A stretch of 64,000 nt of DNA. Source: Hyphomicrobiales bacterium (GTDB lineage: Bacteria > Pseudomonadota > Alphaproteobacteria > Rhizobiales > Rhizobiaceae). The stretch is taken from assembly GCA_900468535.1 (NCBI GenBank), contig UBTY01000043.1:1-64000 (forward strand). Reading direction: 5' to 3'. Below, in pieces: positions 17,566 through 26,730 of the stretch (positions within the stretch are counted from its first letter, which is position 1; each line of letters opens with the position of its first letter). The notes beneath the pieces are model-generated. The model did not search any database and was not told where the DNA came from. It was given only the letters and a program-made list of their open reading frames with translations. Both the position numbers and the translations under genes were made by a program.

Positions 17566-17578
17566 GCAAATAATTTGC
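17566..17578. promoter_or_regulatory. candidate TetR operator
   Basis: GCAAAT-A-ATTTGC is a perfect 13-bp palindrome in the 84-bp gap between the TetR gene and the MFS gene. On the + strand it overlaps a possible -10 after TTGAAC (17549-17554). Its place fits repression of both genes. Confidence 0.5.
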
Positions 17579-17640
17579 TTTTAGCGCATCGCACGCCTAC
17601 ATCATGCAAACGCAACGATTTAGCTTTAAGGGGAATATAG

Positions 17641-18846
17641 ATGCTGTCCTCCCGCGAATCCAGAGAAACTCCTCACTCCCCGAAAAACCCCGTCGCCTTC
17701 CATGCGATTACACTCGGTACGTTTTTCGGCGCTTCCGCAGCACCCACTCCCCTTTACCGTATCTATCAGGAGAGCTTTGCCATCTCGCCTGTTCTCATCA
17801 CGCTTGTCTTTGCCGTCTACGCCTTCGCGCTGCTCGCGGCATTGCTGATCGCTGGCTCGATCTCCGATCACCTCGGCCGCAAGCCCGTCATCTTCGCCGC
17901 CCTGATCATTGAGATCCTTGCAATGGGGCTTTTCGTCATTGCAAGCGGTCCCGGCTGGCTGATCGCCGCGCGTATCGTGCAGGGTCTCGCCACCGGGATC
18001 GCCGGTGCCTCGATCGGCGCGGCACTGGTCGATGTCGACCGCGCGAAGGGGCAACTCGTCAATTCCATCGCGCCGCTCTCGGGGATGGCGGTCGGGGCGG
18101 TCGGCACCAGCGCACTCATCCAGTATGGGCCCTTTCCGCTGCATCTCATCTATGCGCTGCTGCTGGCCGCCTTCGTCGTGCAGGCACTGGCGATCTGGGC
18201 AACGCCGGAGACAGGCGGAAAGCGTCCCGGCTTCTGGAATGCGCTGAAGCCAAGCATTGCGGTCCCCGCTCAGATCAGGCGGCCGCTGTCGCTGGTGACG
18301 CCGATCAACATCGCCAACTGGACGCTGGGCGGCTTCTATCTTTCGCTCGTTCCCTCGCTTGTGGTGACCACGACCGGCAATCACGCGCCACTGACTGGTG
18401 GGGCTGTCGTCACAGCGCTCATGGCCTCTGGCGCCGCCACCGTGTTCGTCCGCCGTGGCAAGACCGCGAATGCAAACCTTGTGATCGGAACACTGACGAC
18501 CACGCTCGGCATCCTCACAGTCGTCGGTGGCGTGCACCTCGCAAGCGTCGGCCTGCTGCTGCTCGGAACCTTGCTGACCGGTGCCGGTTTCGGCACCAAC
18601 TTCCTCGGTGCGCTCGGCACGATCATGCCACTCGCACAGCCGGAGGAACGGGCAGGACTGCTTTCAGCCTTCTACATCCAGAGTTACCTTGCCTTCAGCC
18701 TGCCCGCGATCCTGGCAGGGTTTCTGGCCAAATCGGTCGGTTACACGCTCACGACAGATATCTATGCCACGGCCATCATTCTCGTCAGCATTTCGGGGTT
18801 GCTGGCAATCCGCAGTGGCCGGGAGAAGCCCGTGGTCGCGACCTGA
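17641..18846 (+). CDS. MFS transporter, drug-efflux type
   Basis: A 401-residue inner-membrane carrier with about 12 membrane helices. The loop 2-3 signature is visible as GSISDHLGRKPVI (about residue 78-90), and GIAGASIGAALVDVDRAKG follows. It likely exports a small toxic compound by proton antiport. It is divergent from a TetR gene and probably controlled by it. AAGGGG lies about 10 bases before the ATG. The substrate is unknown. Confidence 0.87.
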   Translation: MLSSRESRETPHSPKNPVAFHAITLGTFFGASAAPTPLYRIYQESFAISPVLITLVFAVYAFALLAALLIAGSISDHLGRKPVIFAALIIEILAMGLFVIASGPGWLIAARIVQGLATGIAGASIGAALVDVDRAKGQLVNSIAPLSGMAVGAVGTSALIQYGPFPLHLIYALLLAAFVVQALAIWATPETGGKRPGFWNALKPSIAVPAQIRRPLSLVTPINIANWTLGGFYLSLVPSLVVTTTGNHAPLTGGAVVTALMASGAATVFVRRGKTANANLVIGTLTTTLGILTVVGGVHLASVGLLLLGTLLTGAGFGTNFLGALGTIMPLAQPEERAGLLSAFYIQSYLAFSLPAILAGFLAKSVGYTLTTDIYATAIILVSISGLLAIRSGREKPVVAT

Positions 18847-19021
18847 ATTCAGCCAGCAATAGCGCCGTCTCCGTAATGCGCAGAGGCGTCAGCAACCACC
18901 ATTTCCCATCGCTCTCGGCTTCTCGAGTTGCACAAATTCGTAGTCGGCTTATGCTTTGCAAAGGCGCGTGCGACAGCCGCGAGGCAGCGATGGGCCTCTG
19001 CATCGGAATGGAGTTGGACGA

Positions 19022-19504
19022 TTGAGCGTAGCCTTTGTGAAGGAAGAGAGTGCGGAAACCGCGTCGGAGACATTGCTCCCCGACAGGCCGATTTCGCCCC
19101 ACCCCAACCTTGTGACGAAGGCAGGTCTTGATGCGCTCGAACGCCAACTGAAAGAAGCGCGCGAGGCCTATGATGCCGCCGGCGTCACCGAGGACATCAA
19201 CGAGCGGCGGCGACAGGCCGCAGGCCCTATGCGTGATCTCCGCTATCTCACGGCGAGACTTCGCACCGCCCAGCTCATGCCCGATCCAGCGACCTCGAAC
19301 GTGGTCGCGTTCGGAAGCACCGTCACCTTCAGCCGGGACGACGGACGTGTCCAGACCTATCGGATCGTTGGCGAGGACGAGGCCGATCCGAAAGCCGGAT
19401 CGATATCGTTCGTGTCTCCAGTGGCTAGGCTTCTCATCGGCAAGGCGGTCGGCGATGCCGTCGAGACCGGCGGGCAGGAAATCGAGATCATCGCAATTTC
19501 CTAA
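19022..19504 (+). CDS. GreA/GreB-family transcription factor
   Basis: A 160-residue protein. The C-terminal half has the Gre FKBP-like domain (FGSTVTFSRDDG, YRIVGEDEADPKAGSISFVSPVARLLIGKAVGD, then an EIEIIAI end). The N-terminal part is a helical hairpin (LVTKAGLDALERQLKEAREAYDA...) but the tip shows no DLSENAEY-type acidic motif, which in GreA places the two acidic residues that stimulate RNA cleavage. It may thus bind the polymerase secondary channel with a different effect. The start is TTG at 19022, giving the family-like start SVAFVKEES, with GGAG 8 bases upstream; no ATG fits. It ends 18 bases before a convergent gene. Confidence 0.78.
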   Translation: MSVAFVKEESAETASETLLPDRPISPHPNLVTKAGLDALERQLKEAREAYDAAGVTEDINERRRQAAGPMRDLRYLTARLRTAQLMPDPATSNVVAFGSTVTFSRDDGRVQTYRIVGEDEADPKAGSISFVSPVARLLIGKAVGDAVETGGQEIEIIAIS

Positions 19505-19521
19505 AAACGTCGATACCGCCA

Positions 19522-20451
19522 TCAACGATTGCGGAACACCGTGCAAGGGACACCGGCGGCGCGAATGGCGCCACAGAGCTTTGTGGCATCACCCCGCGTC
19601 TCCTGGCCGATCCTCGCCGCATAGCGTGGTCGATACCCGAAGTTTCCGCCGCGCTGGCGGACGATGAGCGCGCGCTGCGCGTTCAATGGCGCCGGCAGCT
19701 TCGCCAGAGACACAAGAAACAGGCGGTCGGCGACGGCAGGATTATAATGCGCCGCGAGTTGGACGCCCCAGGGCGCCCAGTCGGCGGAGCCTGCCAGCAC
19801 GGGATCGTTCATCTGCCTGGTCTCGGCAAGTGTGATGCAGGCGTCGCGAAACGGCTTTCCCTCCTGCAATGCCGGTGCAGCGTTTTCCGGCGGATTGTCC
19901 CGCCACGCCTCGACGATATGGCCCGTGATCGCAAAGACGTAGTCCCGGGTTTCGATCGGCAGGCGGCCGGAGGCAAGGAAGCGGGACAGGCCCGCCTCGC
20001 CGGCATTATAGGCAGCAGCTGCCAGGCCGAGGTTGCCGAAGCGGATCCTCAGTTCGTCCAGGTACCGCGAGGACGCATCCAATGCCTTCACGACATCGAA
20101 ACTGTTTTCCAGCGCGCGGCGCCGTGCGGTGGCCGGCATGAACTGCGCAATGCCCTCTGCGCCTTTCGGGCTGACTGCTTCCGGCCTGAACAGGCTCTCG
20201 CGCCATATCAACCGCGCGAAGAAGGCCGGGGGCAGGTTGCGGCTCGTGGCAAAGCGATCGATGACCTCGCAGAGATCGGCGTTGAAGTGGTCCTTCCGGA
20301 TGCAGAGCGTCGCGCCATCATCAGCGTTGCCGCTATAAAGACAGGCCGCATCGATATCCCCGGGCTCTGCCCGTGCGACCTCGGGTTCGCGCATGATGCA
20401 CGCTATCGAAATCAGCGCGACGGCCAACCGGGTCACGCGGCATGTCGTCAT
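19522..20451 (-). CDS. lytic transglycosylase domain-containing protein
   Basis: A 309-residue periplasmic protein with a Sec-type signal (hydrophobic residues about 8-20, cleavage near ARA). The SLT domain covers about 65-170: the catalytic Glu is in RLIWRESLFRPEAVSPKGAEGIAQFMPATA, followed by AAAYNAGEAGLSRFL. It would cleave murein with 1,6-anhydro product formation. The C-terminal third has an SPOR-like look (VRQRGGNFGYRPRYAARIG) but I am not certain of that. A GAGGTC site precedes the ATG. Confidence 0.88.
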   Translation of the reverse strand: MTTCRVTRLAVALISIACIMREPEVARAEPGDIDAACLYSGNADDGATLCIRKDHFNADLCEVIDRFATSRNLPPAFFARLIWRESLFRPEAVSPKGAEGIAQFMPATARRRALENSFDVVKALDASSRYLDELRIRFGNLGLAAAAYNAGEAGLSRFLASGRLPIETRDYVFAITGHIVEAWRDNPPENAAPALQEGKPFRDACITLAETRQMNDPVLAGSADWAPWGVQLAAHYNPAVADRLFLVSLAKLPAPLNAQRALIVRQRGGNFGYRPRYAARIGQETRGDATKLCGAIRAAGVPCTVFRNR

Positions 20452-20675
20452 TGGCAGACCTCAATCGGCATCGGGGCTGCGCGGCAGATGCCGGCTTATT
20501 GCTCAAGGCGGATTTCCTGTCGAAATCTTGGCAGCAAAAACGGCGCGGTCAATCTTTGAGGGAAATTTTCCGCTTTGGAGCGGAAGCGCCGTTGAGACGG
20601 TCGGTGCGGTATTTTCAACGAACCATGGCAGTTGTAGTCATGACCGGCATCCAACCATGAGCGTGACGCAACCGA

Positions 20676-21080
20676 ATGAACCAGAGCCTCGCCTATATTG
20701 CCATCGTCGTGCGCGACTACGACGAAGCCATTGAATTCTATGTGCAGAAGCTCGGCTTCGTCCTCGTCGAGGACACCTACCAGCTGGAGCAGGATAAGCG
20801 ATGGGTTGTCGTGAAGCCGCCCGGCGACGGAAGCGCCTCGCTGCTACTGGCGCGCGCCTCGACGCCTCACCAGCAGGACTATATCGGCGATCAGGCCGGC
20901 GGGCGGGTTTTCCTTTTCTTGCGGACTGACGATTTCTGGCGCGATTACCGCAGCCTCACGGAAAAGGGCGTGGAGTTCGTGCGCGAGCCGAAGGATGCCG
21001 ACTACGGCATCGTCGCGGTTTTCCGGGATCTCTACGGAAATCTGTGGGATCTGGTCGAGTTTACCGACGGTCGAGACTGA
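20676..21080 (+). CDS. VOC (glyoxalase/dioxygenase fold) family protein
   Basis: A 134-residue cytoplasmic protein of one two-module vicinal-oxygen-chelate fold. The start MNQSLAYIAIVVRDYDEAIEFYVQKLGFVLVEDTYQ is typical, as are the central GGRVFLFLRTDDF and the end DLYGNLWDLVEF with a potential metal-binding Glu. Function in such small VOC proteins ranges over isomerases, dioxygenases and resistance proteins, so none can be assigned. It is convergent to the fatty-acid cluster with two hairpins between. Confidence 0.85.
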   Translation: MNQSLAYIAIVVRDYDEAIEFYVQKLGFVLVEDTYQLEQDKRWVVVKPPGDGSASLLLARASTPHQQDYIGDQAGGRVFLFLRTDDFWRDYRSLTEKGVEFVREPKDADYGIVAVFRDLYGNLWDLVEFTDGRD

Positions 21081-21101
21081 GCCCACTGCCCTGCAGGAGA
21101 G

Positions 21102-21124
21102 GCGCCACGGCATAGCCGTGGCGC
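21102..21124. terminator. bidirectional terminator-like hairpin
   Basis: GCGCCACGGC (21102-21111) and GCCGTGGCGC (21115-21124) form a perfect 10-bp stem with a 3-base loop (ata) between the convergent VOC and hydratase/dehydrogenase genes. A second inverted repeat, GGCGGCTT-C-AAGCCGCC at 21143-21159, contains the stop codon of the leftward gene. Neither has a clear U-run. Confidence 0.55.
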
Positions 21125-21149
21125 AAGTGCCGCGTTGAGGAAGGCGGCT

Positions 21150-23366
21150 TCAAGCCGCCACCTTCTCCTTCGCATAGGGATCGAACCGACCGTAGAAAGT
21201 CTCGCCCTTCGCCGCCATGTCCTTCAGCAGTGCCGTCGGCTTGAAGTGCGCGCCGTAGGTTGCGGCAAGCTTCTCGCAGAGTTCCACGAAGCTCTTCACG
21301 CCCATGCCGTCGATGTAGCTGAGCACGCCGCCGGTGTAGGGGGCGAAGCCGAAGCCGAGGATGGAGCCGACGTCGGCCTCGCGCGGATCGGTGACGATGC
21401 CTTCCTCGATGGTGCGCGCTGCCTCCAGCGCGATGGTGACGAGGAAGCGCTGCTTCAGCACTTCGACGTCGATCTCGTCGGCCTTCTTCTGCGGGTAGAA
21501 GGTCTTCAGCTCCGGCCAGAGCGACTTCTTGGCCGGTTTCGCCGGATAGTCGTAGAAGCCTTTGCCGTTCTTGCGGCCGCGGCGGTCGAGTTCGTCGACC
21601 ATCTTGTTGATCAGCGCCATATGTTCAGGATCGACGGCGGTCTCGCCGAGATCGGCGACGGTGGCCTTCAGGATCTTCTGGCTGAGATCGATCGCCACTT
21701 CGTCGTTCAGGGACAGCGGACCGACGGGCATGCCGGCCATCTTGGCGGCATTCTCGATCATCGCAGGCGGGACCCCCTCGATCAGCATGTCGTAGGCTTC
21801 GTGGATGTAGCGGAAGACGCAGCGATTGACGAAGAAGCCGCGTGTGTCGTTGACGACAATAGGCGTCTTCTTGATGGCGGCGACGTAGTCGAGTGCCACG
21901 GCGAGCGCCTTGTCGCCGGTCTCCTTGCCGAGAATGATCTCCGTCAGCATCATTTTCTCGACCGGCGAGAAGAAGTGCACGCCGACGAAATCGGCGGGCC
22001 GCTTGGAGTTCCTGGCAAGGCCCGTGATCGGCAGCGTCGAGGTGTTGGAGGCGAAGATGGCGCCCTCGGGCAACACGGCTTCAACCGCCTCGATCACGAC
22101 CTTCTTGACCTCACGGTCTTCGAACACCGCTTCGATGACCAGATCGGCATCCTTGAGATCAGAATAGTCGGCCGACGGGACGATGCGCGAAAGCAGCGCC
22201 ACACCCTCATCCTGCGTAAGACGCCCCTTACCGATCGAGTCCTTCACCAGGCCTTCGCCGACGCCCTTGCCCTTGGTCGCCGCTTCGATGTCGCGGTCGA
22301 TGAGGGTGACGGGGATGCCGGCGGCGGCGGTCACATAGGCGATCGAGGCTCCCATGAAACCGGCGCCGACGACACCCACTTTCTTCAACTCCGTTTTCGG
22401 GATCCCAGCGGGGCGGCGGGCCCCTTTGCCGAGCTCCTGCATGGAGATGAAGAGCGAACGGATCATCGAGAAGGCTTCATTGGTCTGCAGGATCTCGGTG
22501 AAATAGCGCTGCTCGATCTTGAGGCCGGTGTCGAACGGCACCTGCAGGCCTTCATAGACGCATTTGAGGATGGCAAGGGCGGCCGGGTAGTTGCCTGCCG
22601 TTTCGCGGCGCAGGATCGCGGGGGCTGCCGGCCAGAGCTGGGCTGCCGCAGGTGTCCAGATGCCGCCGCCGGGCGCCTTGAAGCCCTTCTCGTCCCAAGG
22701 GGCGACTGGCTTGAGGCCGTCCTTGATCATCTGCTTGGCCGCCGGGATCAGCTGGTCCGGCTCGACCACCTGATGCAGGAGGTTCATCGCCTTGGCGCGC
22801 GCTGCCGTCAGCGACTGTCCAGTCGTCATCATCTGCAGAGCCGACTGGGCGTCCGCCAAGCGCGAGATGCGCTGCGTGCCGCCGGCGCCCGGGAAGATGC
22901 CGACCTTGACCTCGGGCAGCGCGATCTTGACCGACTTGGCGTTGGAGGCGACGCGACCGTGGCAGGCGAGCGACATTTCGAAGGCACCGCCCATGCAGGT
23001 GCCGTTGATCGCCGAGACCCAGGGCTTGCCTGATGTTTCGATCTTGCGGAACAGGCCGGTCATGCGACCGACGAGATCGAACAGCTTCTGCGCGGCGCCA
23101 TCGGGATTGGTTGCCCTCTCATGCTGGTAGAGCGAGAACATCGACTTGATCATCGACAGGTCCGCGCCGCCGGAGAAGCTCGACTTGCCCGATGTGATGA
23201 CCGTGCCCTTGATGGCGCTATCGGCGACCACGGCATCGACGATGGCGTCGAGCTCGTCCATCACCTCTTCGGTGAAGACGTTCATGGATTTGCCGGGCAT
23301 ATCCCAGGTGACAAGGGCGATGCCGTCCGCGTCGGTTTCGACGGTGAAGTTCTTGTAGGTGGTCAT
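21150..23366 (-). CDS. fadJ: 3-hydroxyacyl-CoA dehydrogenase/enoyl-CoA hydratase (fatty-acid oxidation complex alpha)
   Basis: A 738-residue bifunctional beta-oxidation enzyme. The N-terminal crotonase domain (about 1-190) has SSFSGGADLSMI and GTCMGGAFEMSLACH with the two catalytic Glu positions in the usual area. The NAD-binding dehydrogenase domain starts near residue 330 with VGVVGAGFMGASIAYVTA, followed by the HFFSPVEKM motif and two C-terminal dehydrogenase helical domains. It turns enoyl-CoA to 3-ketoacyl-CoA. I chose the ATG at 23366 (MTTYKNFTVE) since GAGGA lies before it; ten extra upstream residues are unlikely. Thiolase and acyl-CoA dehydrogenase genes lie upstream in the same direction. 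Confidence 0.95.
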   Translation of the reverse strand: MTTYKNFTVETDADGIALVTWDMPGKSMNVFTEEVMDELDAIVDAVVADSAIKGTVITSGKSSFSGGADLSMIKSMFSLYQHERATNPDGAAQKLFDLVGRMTGLFRKIETSGKPWVSAINGTCMGGAFEMSLACHGRVASNAKSVKIALPEVKVGIFPGAGGTQRISRLADAQSALQMMTTGQSLTAARAKAMNLLHQVVEPDQLIPAAKQMIKDGLKPVAPWDEKGFKAPGGGIWTPAAAQLWPAAPAILRRETAGNYPAALAILKCVYEGLQVPFDTGLKIEQRYFTEILQTNEAFSMIRSLFISMQELGKGARRPAGIPKTELKKVGVVGAGFMGASIAYVTAAAGIPVTLIDRDIEAATKGKGVGEGLVKDSIGKGRLTQDEGVALLSRIVPSADYSDLKDADLVIEAVFEDREVKKVVIEAVEAVLPEGAIFASNTSTLPITGLARNSKRPADFVGVHFFSPVEKMMLTEIILGKETGDKALAVALDYVAAIKKTPIVVNDTRGFFVNRCVFRYIHEAYDMLIEGVPPAMIENAAKMAGMPVGPLSLNDEVAIDLSQKILKATVADLGETAVDPEHMALINKMVDELDRRGRKNGKGFYDYPAKPAKKSLWPELKTFYPQKKADEIDVEVLKQRFLVTIALEAARTIEEGIVTDPREADVGSILGFGFAPYTGGVLSYIDGMGVKSFVELCEKLAATYGAHFKPTALLKDMAAKGETFYGRFDPYAKEKVAA

Positions 23367-23400
23367 TGTGGGATTCCTCTTCCCTGAATTTCCCAAACTG

Positions 23401-23619
23401 TCAAAAGTCGCCTAGAAGGTAGCAAAGCGTGGCAATCAGACCGATCGGTACGGCCAACGCGATCCAACCGGCGACCCGGCTTCGAGCGGCATCCCGCTTC
23501 GACAAGATCGGTGGTCCTTTGCGGGCAGCCTCCGCCATGTCCTTCTCAAGATTGTGCTGCGCGAACTGCCGTTCGATCTCGTTACGTTCATTTTCGTAGA
23601 CGTCACGGTCGATCGGCAT
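23401..23619 (-). CDS. small single-span membrane protein
   Basis: A 72-residue protein: a charged helical N-terminal part (NERNEIERQFAQHNLEKDMAEAARKG) and one C-terminal membrane helix (AGWIALAVPIGLIATLCYLLG) anchored with a short tail. I do not recognise the family. It sits 11 bases after the thiolase stop and 34 bases before the hydratase/dehydrogenase start, so it is probably part of the fatty-acid operon. A role in holding or regulating the oxidation enzymes at the membrane is speculation. Confidence 0.65.
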   Translation of the reverse strand: MPIDRDVYENERNEIERQFAQHNLEKDMAEAARKGPPILSKRDAARSRVAGWIALAVPIGLIATLCYLLGDF

Positions 23620-23630
23620 CTCACGCTCCC

Positions 23631-24839
23631 TCAGACGCGTTCGATGATGGTCGCCGTGCCCATGCCGGCGCCGATGCAGAGCGTGACGAGCGCGGTGTTG
23701 AGATCGCGTCGCTCCAACTCGTCCAGCACCGTGCCGAGGATCATCGCGCCGGTGGCGCCGAGCGGGTGGCCCATGGCGATCGCGCCGCCGTTGACGTTGA
23801 TCTGGTCGTGCGGGACCTCGAAGGCCTGCATGAAGCGCAGCACGACAGCCGCGAAGGCTTCGTTGAGCTCGAAGAGATCGATATCGGCAAGCGTCATGCC
23901 CGTGCGCTTCAGAAGCTTTTCGGTGACATCGACCGGGCCGGTCAGCATCAGTGCCGGGTCAGAGCCGATATTGGCGAAGGCCTTGATGCGGCCGCGGGGC
24001 TTGATGCCCATGCTCTCGCCGCCGGCCTTGGAGCCGAGCAGCACGGCGGCCGCGCCATCGACGATGCCCGAAGAGTTGCCGGCGTGGTGGACGTAGTTGA
24101 GGCGCTCGACCTCCGGATGCGCCTGGATTGCAACGGCCTCGAAGCCGCCCATCTCGCCCGGCATCTGGAAGGAGGGGTTCAGCGCTGCCAGCGCCTGCAT
24201 GTCCGTGCCCGGGCGCATGTGCTCGTCATGGGCAAGGATAACAAGGCCGTTCTGGTCCTTCACGGGGATGACCGAGTTCTTGAAGTAGCCCTTCTCCCAG
24301 GCATTCGCCGCGCGCTTCTGGCTCTCGACCGCGTAGGCATCGACGTCGTCGCGCGAGAAGCCGTACTTGGTGGCGATCAGATCGGCGGAGACGCCCTGCG
24401 GCATGAAATAGGCCGGGAAGTTCACCGACGGATCCATGAACCATGCGCCGCCGGACATGCCGAGACCGACGCGCGACATGCTCTCGACGCCACCTGATAT
24501 GACGATGTCGTCGGCGCCCTGAGCAATCTTCGCCGCACCGAAATTCACCGCGTCGAGACCGGAGGCGCAGAAGCGGGAGATCTGCATGCCGGGTGCCTTG
24601 GTGGAGTAGCCTGCCTCGAAGGCCGCCCCGCGCGGGATGACCGCGCCGGCTTCCATGACAGGATCGACGCAGCCCATGACGATGTCGTCGACAGTGGCCG
24701 TATCAAGCCCGTTGCGGTCGCGGATCGCCTCCAGCGTCTTGGCGGCAAGGCGCACCGACGGTACCTCGTGCAGCGAGCCGTCCTTCTTGCCGCGACCGCG
24801 TGGCGTGCGCACGTGGTCGTAAATGAAAACCTCGGTCAT
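23631..24839 (-). CDS. acetyl-CoA C-acyltransferase (thiolase)
   Basis: A 402-residue thiolase. The nucleophile is Cys91 (ISRFCASGLDAV), the catalytic His is His358 (AMGHPLGATGA), and the second Cys is Cys388 (TLCIGAGMG). It cleaves 3-ketoacyl-CoA with CoA to acetyl-CoA and a shortened acyl-CoA. Between the acyl-CoA dehydrogenase (36 bases upstream) and the hydratase/dehydrogenase, it completes a beta-oxidation set, so the cleaving direction (FadA-like) is more likely than acetoacetyl-CoA synthesis. Confidence 0.95.
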   Translation of the reverse strand: MTEVFIYDHVRTPRGRGKKDGSLHEVPSVRLAAKTLEAIRDRNGLDTATVDDIVMGCVDPVMEAGAVIPRGAAFEAGYSTKAPGMQISRFCASGLDAVNFGAAKIAQGADDIVISGGVESMSRVGLGMSGGAWFMDPSVNFPAYFMPQGVSADLIATKYGFSRDDVDAYAVESQKRAANAWEKGYFKNSVIPVKDQNGLVILAHDEHMRPGTDMQALAALNPSFQMPGEMGGFEAVAIQAHPEVERLNYVHHAGNSSGIVDGAAAVLLGSKAGGESMGIKPRGRIKAFANIGSDPALMLTGPVDVTEKLLKRTGMTLADIDLFELNEAFAAVVLRFMQAFEVPHDQINVNGGAIAMGHPLGATGAMILGTVLDELERRDLNTALVTLCIGAGMGTATIIERV

Positions 24840-24875
24840 TCCTCTATCTCCCTGTCGGCGCGAGCGCCGTTGAAC

Positions 24876-26672
24876 TCAAAAGGCCTCGGCGGCCAAGGTC
24901 ATCATCGTTTCCGCGCCGGTTTCGATCCGGGCCTTGCGCAGCGCCGTTTCCGGCATGATCCGCTCCATGAAGAAGCGCGCGGTGATCAGCTTGTTGCGAA
25001 GGAATGCCTCGCGATCCGCGTCTCCCGCAGCAAGGCCGTCCTCGGCAGCCTTCGCCATCTTTGCCCACATGTAGCCGAGCACGACGAGGCCGAAGAGGTG
25101 CATGTAGTCGGTCGAGCCGGCGCCGGCATTGTCTGGCTTGGCCATCGCATGCTGCATGAACCACATGGTCGCCGCCTGCACGTCGTTCAACCCCTTCTTC
25201 AGGTTCTTGGTGAAGAAGGTCATCTGTTCGTCGTTGCGGTTCTCTTCGCAGAAATCGCCGATTTCCTTAAACAGCGCCATGACGGCGCGGCCGCCGTTCT
25301 GGCCGAGCTTGCGGCCGACGAGATCGAGCGCCTGAATGCCGTTGGCGCCCTCGTAGATCATGGCGATGCGCGCATCGCGCACATACTGGCTCATGCCGTG
25401 CTCTTCGATGTAGCCGTGGCCACCGAAGACCTGCTGGGCCATGACGGCGTGGTCGAATCCCTTGTCAGTCAGGACGCCCTTGAGAATTGGCGTTACCAAG
25501 CCGAGGATGTCGTCGGCGGTCTGGCGTTCCTTCTCGTCCGCCGAACGGTGGGCGATGTCGGATTTCAGCGCCGTCCAGAGCAGAAAGGCGCGGCCGGCCT
25601 CGTTGAAGGCGCGGATCGTCATCAGCGAGCGCCTGATATCAGGATGCACGATGATCGGATCGGCCTTCTTCTCCGGCGCCTTCGGGCCGGACATTGAGCG
25701 GCCCTGGATGCGCTCGCGGGCGTAGTTGACGGCATTCTGGTAGGCGATTTCCGAGATTGCCAGTCCCTGCAGGCCGACGCTGAGACGCGCCTCGTTCATC
25801 ATCACGAACATGGCGCTGAGGCCCTTGTTCTCGGCGCCGATGAGGAAGCCGGTCGCCTCGTCATAGTTCATGACGCAGGTTGCATTGCCGTGAATGCCCA
25901 TCTTGTGTTCGATCGCGCCGCAGGAGACCTGGTTGCGCTTGCCAACCGTGCCATCTGCCGTGACGAGATATTTCGGCACTATGAACAGCGAAATGCCCTT
26001 GGTGCCTTCGGGGGCGCCCTCAATGCGCGCCAGCACCAGATGGACGATATTGTTCGTCATGTCGTGCTCGCCGGCGGAAATGAAGATCTTCTGGCCTGAT
26101 AGTTTGTAGCTGCCGTCTGCCTGCGGCACCGCCTTGGTGCGCAGCAGACCGAGATCAGTGCCGCAATGCGGCTCGGTGAGGTTCATGGTGCCGGACCATT
26201 CGCCGGAAACCATCTTCGGCAGATAGGTCTTCTTCTGCTCGTCCGAGCCATGCACGAGGATCGCCGCGATCGCGCCCTGGGTCAGCCCGGGATACATCAT
26301 CAGCGACATGTTGGCCGCGGACGTATATTCGCCGACAGCTGCATGCAGTGCGTAGGGGAGGCCTTGTCCGCCGAATTCCTCGGGAACGGCAAGCCCGATC
26401 CAGCCGCCTTGGCAGTAGGCGTCGTAGCCGCCCTTGAAACCATCAGGCACGGAAACCGAGCCGTCTTCGTGGCGCACGCAGCCTTGCTGATCGCCGGAAT
26501 AGTTGAGCGGGAAGAGCGCTTCCTCGGCAACTTTCGCAGCCTCGCTCAAAATCGCCTCGATCATGTCTGGCGTGGCGTCGGCAAACCCCGGGAGATTGTT
26601 GTAGCGTTCCAGGCCGAGAACGTCGTTCAGCACGAAGAGCGTGTCGTTAACCGGGGCCTTGTAGACTGGCAT
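24876..26672 (-). CDS. acyl-CoA dehydrogenase
   Basis: A 598-residue FAD enzyme of the long acyl-CoA dehydrogenase type with an added C-terminal domain. It shows the N-terminal helical domain, the central beta-domain motifs (LTEPHCGTDLGLLRTKA, SGQKIFISAGEHDM) and the C-terminal helical FAD domain (QVFGGHGYIEEHGMSQYVRDARI-type motif with the conserved GGHGY). It makes trans-2-enoyl-CoA from acyl-CoA, passing electrons to ETF. It is the first gene of the leftward fatty-acid operon and a perfect palindromic operator lies 59 bases before its start. Confidence 0.95.
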   Translation of the reverse strand: MPVYKAPVNDTLFVLNDVLGLERYNNLPGFADATPDMIEAILSEAAKVAEEALFPLNYSGDQQGCVRHEDGSVSVPDGFKGGYDAYCQGGWIGLAVPEEFGGQGLPYALHAAVGEYTSAANMSLMMYPGLTQGAIAAILVHGSDEQKKTYLPKMVSGEWSGTMNLTEPHCGTDLGLLRTKAVPQADGSYKLSGQKIFISAGEHDMTNNIVHLVLARIEGAPEGTKGISLFIVPKYLVTADGTVGKRNQVSCGAIEHKMGIHGNATCVMNYDEATGFLIGAENKGLSAMFVMMNEARLSVGLQGLAISEIAYQNAVNYARERIQGRSMSGPKAPEKKADPIIVHPDIRRSLMTIRAFNEAGRAFLLWTALKSDIAHRSADEKERQTADDILGLVTPILKGVLTDKGFDHAVMAQQVFGGHGYIEEHGMSQYVRDARIAMIYEGANGIQALDLVGRKLGQNGGRAVMALFKEIGDFCEENRNDEQMTFFTKNLKKGLNDVQAATMWFMQHAMAKPDNAGAGSTDYMHLFGLVVLGYMWAKMAKAAEDGLAAGDADREAFLRNKLITARFFMERIMPETALRKARIETGAETMMTLAAEAF

Positions 26673-26730
26673 CGTTCGAATTCCTCCAATTCGGCACGCC
26701 GGACGAGACCGGCATATGAAAGTCTCTTAC

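Noticed and set aside
21135..23033. 632-codon open frame on the plus strand
   Set aside because: It is the mirror of the hydratase/dehydrogenase gene; no family motif is visible and composition is typical of a shadow frame.
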